Shown here piece after piece: positions 7,354-8,316 of a stretch of DNA of 8,316 nucleotides. The notes beneath the pieces were generated by a model, which saw nothing but the letters and a program-made list of their open reading frames with translations, was not told where the DNA came from and searched no databases. Numbering within the stretch: position 1 is the stretch's first letter; each line of letters starts with the position of its first letter. Position numbers and translations under genes: made by a program. Origin of the DNA: an uncultured Sphingomonadaceae bacterium (lineage in GTDB: Bacteria > Pseudomonadota > Alphaproteobacteria > Sphingomonadales > Sphingomonadaceae); contig CALLWN010000255.1 in assembly GCA_938016505.1 (NCBI GenBank), positions 1-8,316 on the forward strand. The letters run 5' to 3'.

Positions 7354-7728
7354 TCAGCCGTCGCGGCGGCCGAACAGCCCGGCGATCCGGTCCCTGAGGT
7401 CGTCGAGCACGCTGCCGTCGCCATCCTTGTCGAGGCCGGCAGTCCATTCCGCCCAGAGACCGGACAGGCCCCTGGCCTCGACGTCGGCCCTGAGGCCCTC
7501 GAACAGGCTGGTGACCTTCTCGGCGGTGACACCGGCCTTCTCGGCCACTTCGGCGACGAACGCGCGGGCATCAGAGCTGCCCTCGGCGGCACGCGTTGCA
7601 ACTGCGGCGCGAATCGCCTCGAGCTTCTCTGCCGTGAGCCCCGAGGCCTCGGCGAGGCGGGCCGAGACGGCCTCGACGGTTTCGCCGGTCTCGGCCGAGA
7701 GCTTCTCGAAAATGCTGTTCAGGTCCAT
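7354..7728 (-). CDS. Unrecognised small acidic repeat protein with DxDxDG loop
   Basis: A 124-residue protein that I do not recognise as a named family. It is acidic, helical and has no signal peptide or membrane helix, so it is probably cytoplasmic. Three imperfect helical repeats can be aligned: LSAETGETVEAVSARL (10-25), LAEASGLTAEKLEAIR (25-40) and VAEKAGVTAEKVTSLF (61-76). Near the C-terminus, DKDGDGSVLDDL (100-111) resembles an EF-hand calcium loop in D100, D102, D104, G105 and V107, but position 12 is Leu rather than Glu. A similar Asp-rich ending occurs in some DUF937-type proteins, an impression from memory only. The coding reality is supported by a strong AGGAGG seven bases before the ATG, sensible amino acid composition and the long frame. 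It lies 72 bases after ccmB and 133 before ccmC, an unusual place since these two genes are normally adjacent. The function is unknown. Confidence 0.8.
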   Translation of the reverse strand: MDLNSIFEKLSAETGETVEAVSARLAEASGLTAEKLEAIRAAVATRAAEGSSDARAFVAEVAEKAGVTAEKVTSLFEGLRADVEARGLSGLWAEWTAGLDKDGDGSVLDDLRDRIAGLFGRRDG

Positions 7729-7735
7729 GGAATAT

Positions 7736-7741
7736 CCTCCT
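7736..7741 (-). promoter_or_regulatory. Strong Shine-Dalgarno of the small gene between ccmB and ccmC
   Basis: On the coding strand this reads AGGAGG, seven bases before the ATG at 7728. It is the best ribosome binding site in the window and fixes the start of the small gene. The ccm genes mostly rely on overlapping stop-start junctions, so this gene is probably translated independently. No convincing promoter could be picked out in the 72 bases upstream. Confidence 0.8.
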
Positions 7742-7800
7742 GCGCGTGCCTTCCCATCCCCGGGTTGCGGCTTCGTGACAGGCCCGATGGCAGGCTTGGT

Positions 7801-8316
7801 TCAGCCGCGCGCCAGGCGCAGCGCGGCACCGGCGGCAACGGGCGCGAGCCCGGCCAGCAGCAGGCTTGCAGCGGCGAGCAGGCGGTCGGCCCCTTCGGCG
7901 CCTCTGCCGGTTGCGAACACCAGGACCGGAAGCATGAGCGGGACTGCAAGCAGGGCGGCAAGCCCGCCGCCGCCGCGCGCGCCGACCATGAGCGCGGCAG
8001 CCGAGAGGGCGACCGCGGCAAGGCCGAGCGTGCCGACGAGGAGGCGCGGCAGGGCAGCCAGCAGCGCGTCTGCAGGGAGCGCAAGCAACGCGCCGGCGAG
8101 CGGCAGGGCAAGCGCGAGCGGGACTGCAAGCGCGAGCCAGTGGGCGACGAGCCGGGCGAGCGCGACAGTCTCTGCGGCGATGCCGCGCACGGCATACTGG
8201 TCGAGCGTGCCGTCGGCTGCGTCGGCTGCGAACAGGCCGGCGACAGGCAGCAGGGCGGCGAGCAGCGCGCCGACCCAGAGAACGGCAAGGCCGGCGCGGG
8301 CGAGCAGCCCCGGTTC
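7801..8316 (-). CDS. ccmB: Haem exporter membrane subunit CcmB, N-terminus outside window
   Basis: The frame is open from the right edge to a TGA at 7801-7803 and gives 171 residues of a very hydrophobic Ala/Leu-rich protein. Full CcmB is about 220 residues, so roughly 50 N-terminal residues are missing. Family features in order: VLWVGALLAALLPVAGLFAA, then DGTLDQY (corresponding to DGSLEQ in E. coli CcmB), then LARLVAHWLALAVPLALALP (E. coli has LAKVMAHW at this place), then GARGGGGLAALLAVPLMLPVLVFATG (corresponding to GLRRGG...PL..PVLIF), and a final helix ending in AALRLARG. CcmB is the permease of the CcmAB transporter, whose ATP hydrolysis by CcmA releases holo-CcmE from CcmC and CcmD. A GTG at 8190 is only an internal codon. 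ccmA is expected just beyond the right edge. Confidence 0.93.
   Translation of the reverse strand, partial: EPGLLARAGLAVLWVGALLAALLPVAGLFAADAADGTLDQYAVRGIAAETVALARLVAHWLALAVPLALALPLAGALLALPADALLAALPRLLVGTLGLAAVALSAAALMVGARGGGGLAALLAVPLMLPVLVFATGRGAEGADRLLAAASLLLAGLAPVAAGAALRLARG

Noticed and set aside
7023..7397. A plus-strand frame with an HRYQP pentapeptide repeat
   Set aside because: The peptide repeat arises only because the 15-bp tandem DNA repeat is divisible by three. The rest of the frame is antisense to ccmC and the small gene.
8212..8229. Direct duplication of gtcggctgc inside ccmB, suggesting a three-residue insertion
   Set aside because: The encoded AADAADG aligns without a gap to the RDDLQDG region of E. 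coli CcmB as I remember it, so family spacing is kept and the repeat is probably coincidental codon use.

Overview
The window is GC-rich (roughly 70% by eye), and every supportable gene lies on the minus strand, so transcription runs from high to low coordinates. Gene content and the Ccm (System I) set point to a Gram-negative proteobacterium. The continuous order ccmB-[insert]-ccmC-D-E-F-G-H-TPR gene fits an alphaproteobacterium, possibly a sphingomonad. That placement is an inference from gene order and composition and was not tested by any search.

Layout in transcription order. At the right edge is the C-terminal three quarters of ccmB, the haem-exporter membrane subunit; its 5' end and presumably ccmA lie outside the window. 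Next comes an unrecognised 124-codon gene with its own strong Shine-Dalgarno. It encodes a small acidic helical protein with three imperfect repeats and an Asp-rich loop. After it comes a short intergenic stretch with a 15-bp tandem repeat. A tightly packed run follows: ccmC, ccmD, ccmE, ccmF, ccmG (dsbE), ccmH and a short CcmI/NrfG-like TPR gene. Then comes a glutathione S-transferase gene whose start overlaps the stop of the TPR gene by 4 bases. After 105 intergenic bases the window ends inside kup, a KUP-family potassium transporter with about 545 codons visible and the C-terminus cut off.

How the genes work together. CcmB (with CcmA) and CcmC, helped by CcmD, load haem onto the periplasmic chaperone CcmE. 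CcmG and CcmH keep the CXXC thiols of apocytochrome c reduced. The TPR protein presents the apocytochrome, and CcmF joins haem to it. The window thus covers most of a c-type cytochrome maturation operon. Nearly all junctions from ccmC onward overlap or abut, which suggests translational coupling. The breaks in this pattern are around the inserted small gene and before kup.

Most of the window is an ordinary ccm operon. The parts worth a second look are the small gene between ccmB and ccmC, the tandem repeat next to it, and the GST coupled to the operon's end. No mobile element, CRISPR array, tRNA or rRNA was seen. No gene-free stretch exceeds about 135 bases.
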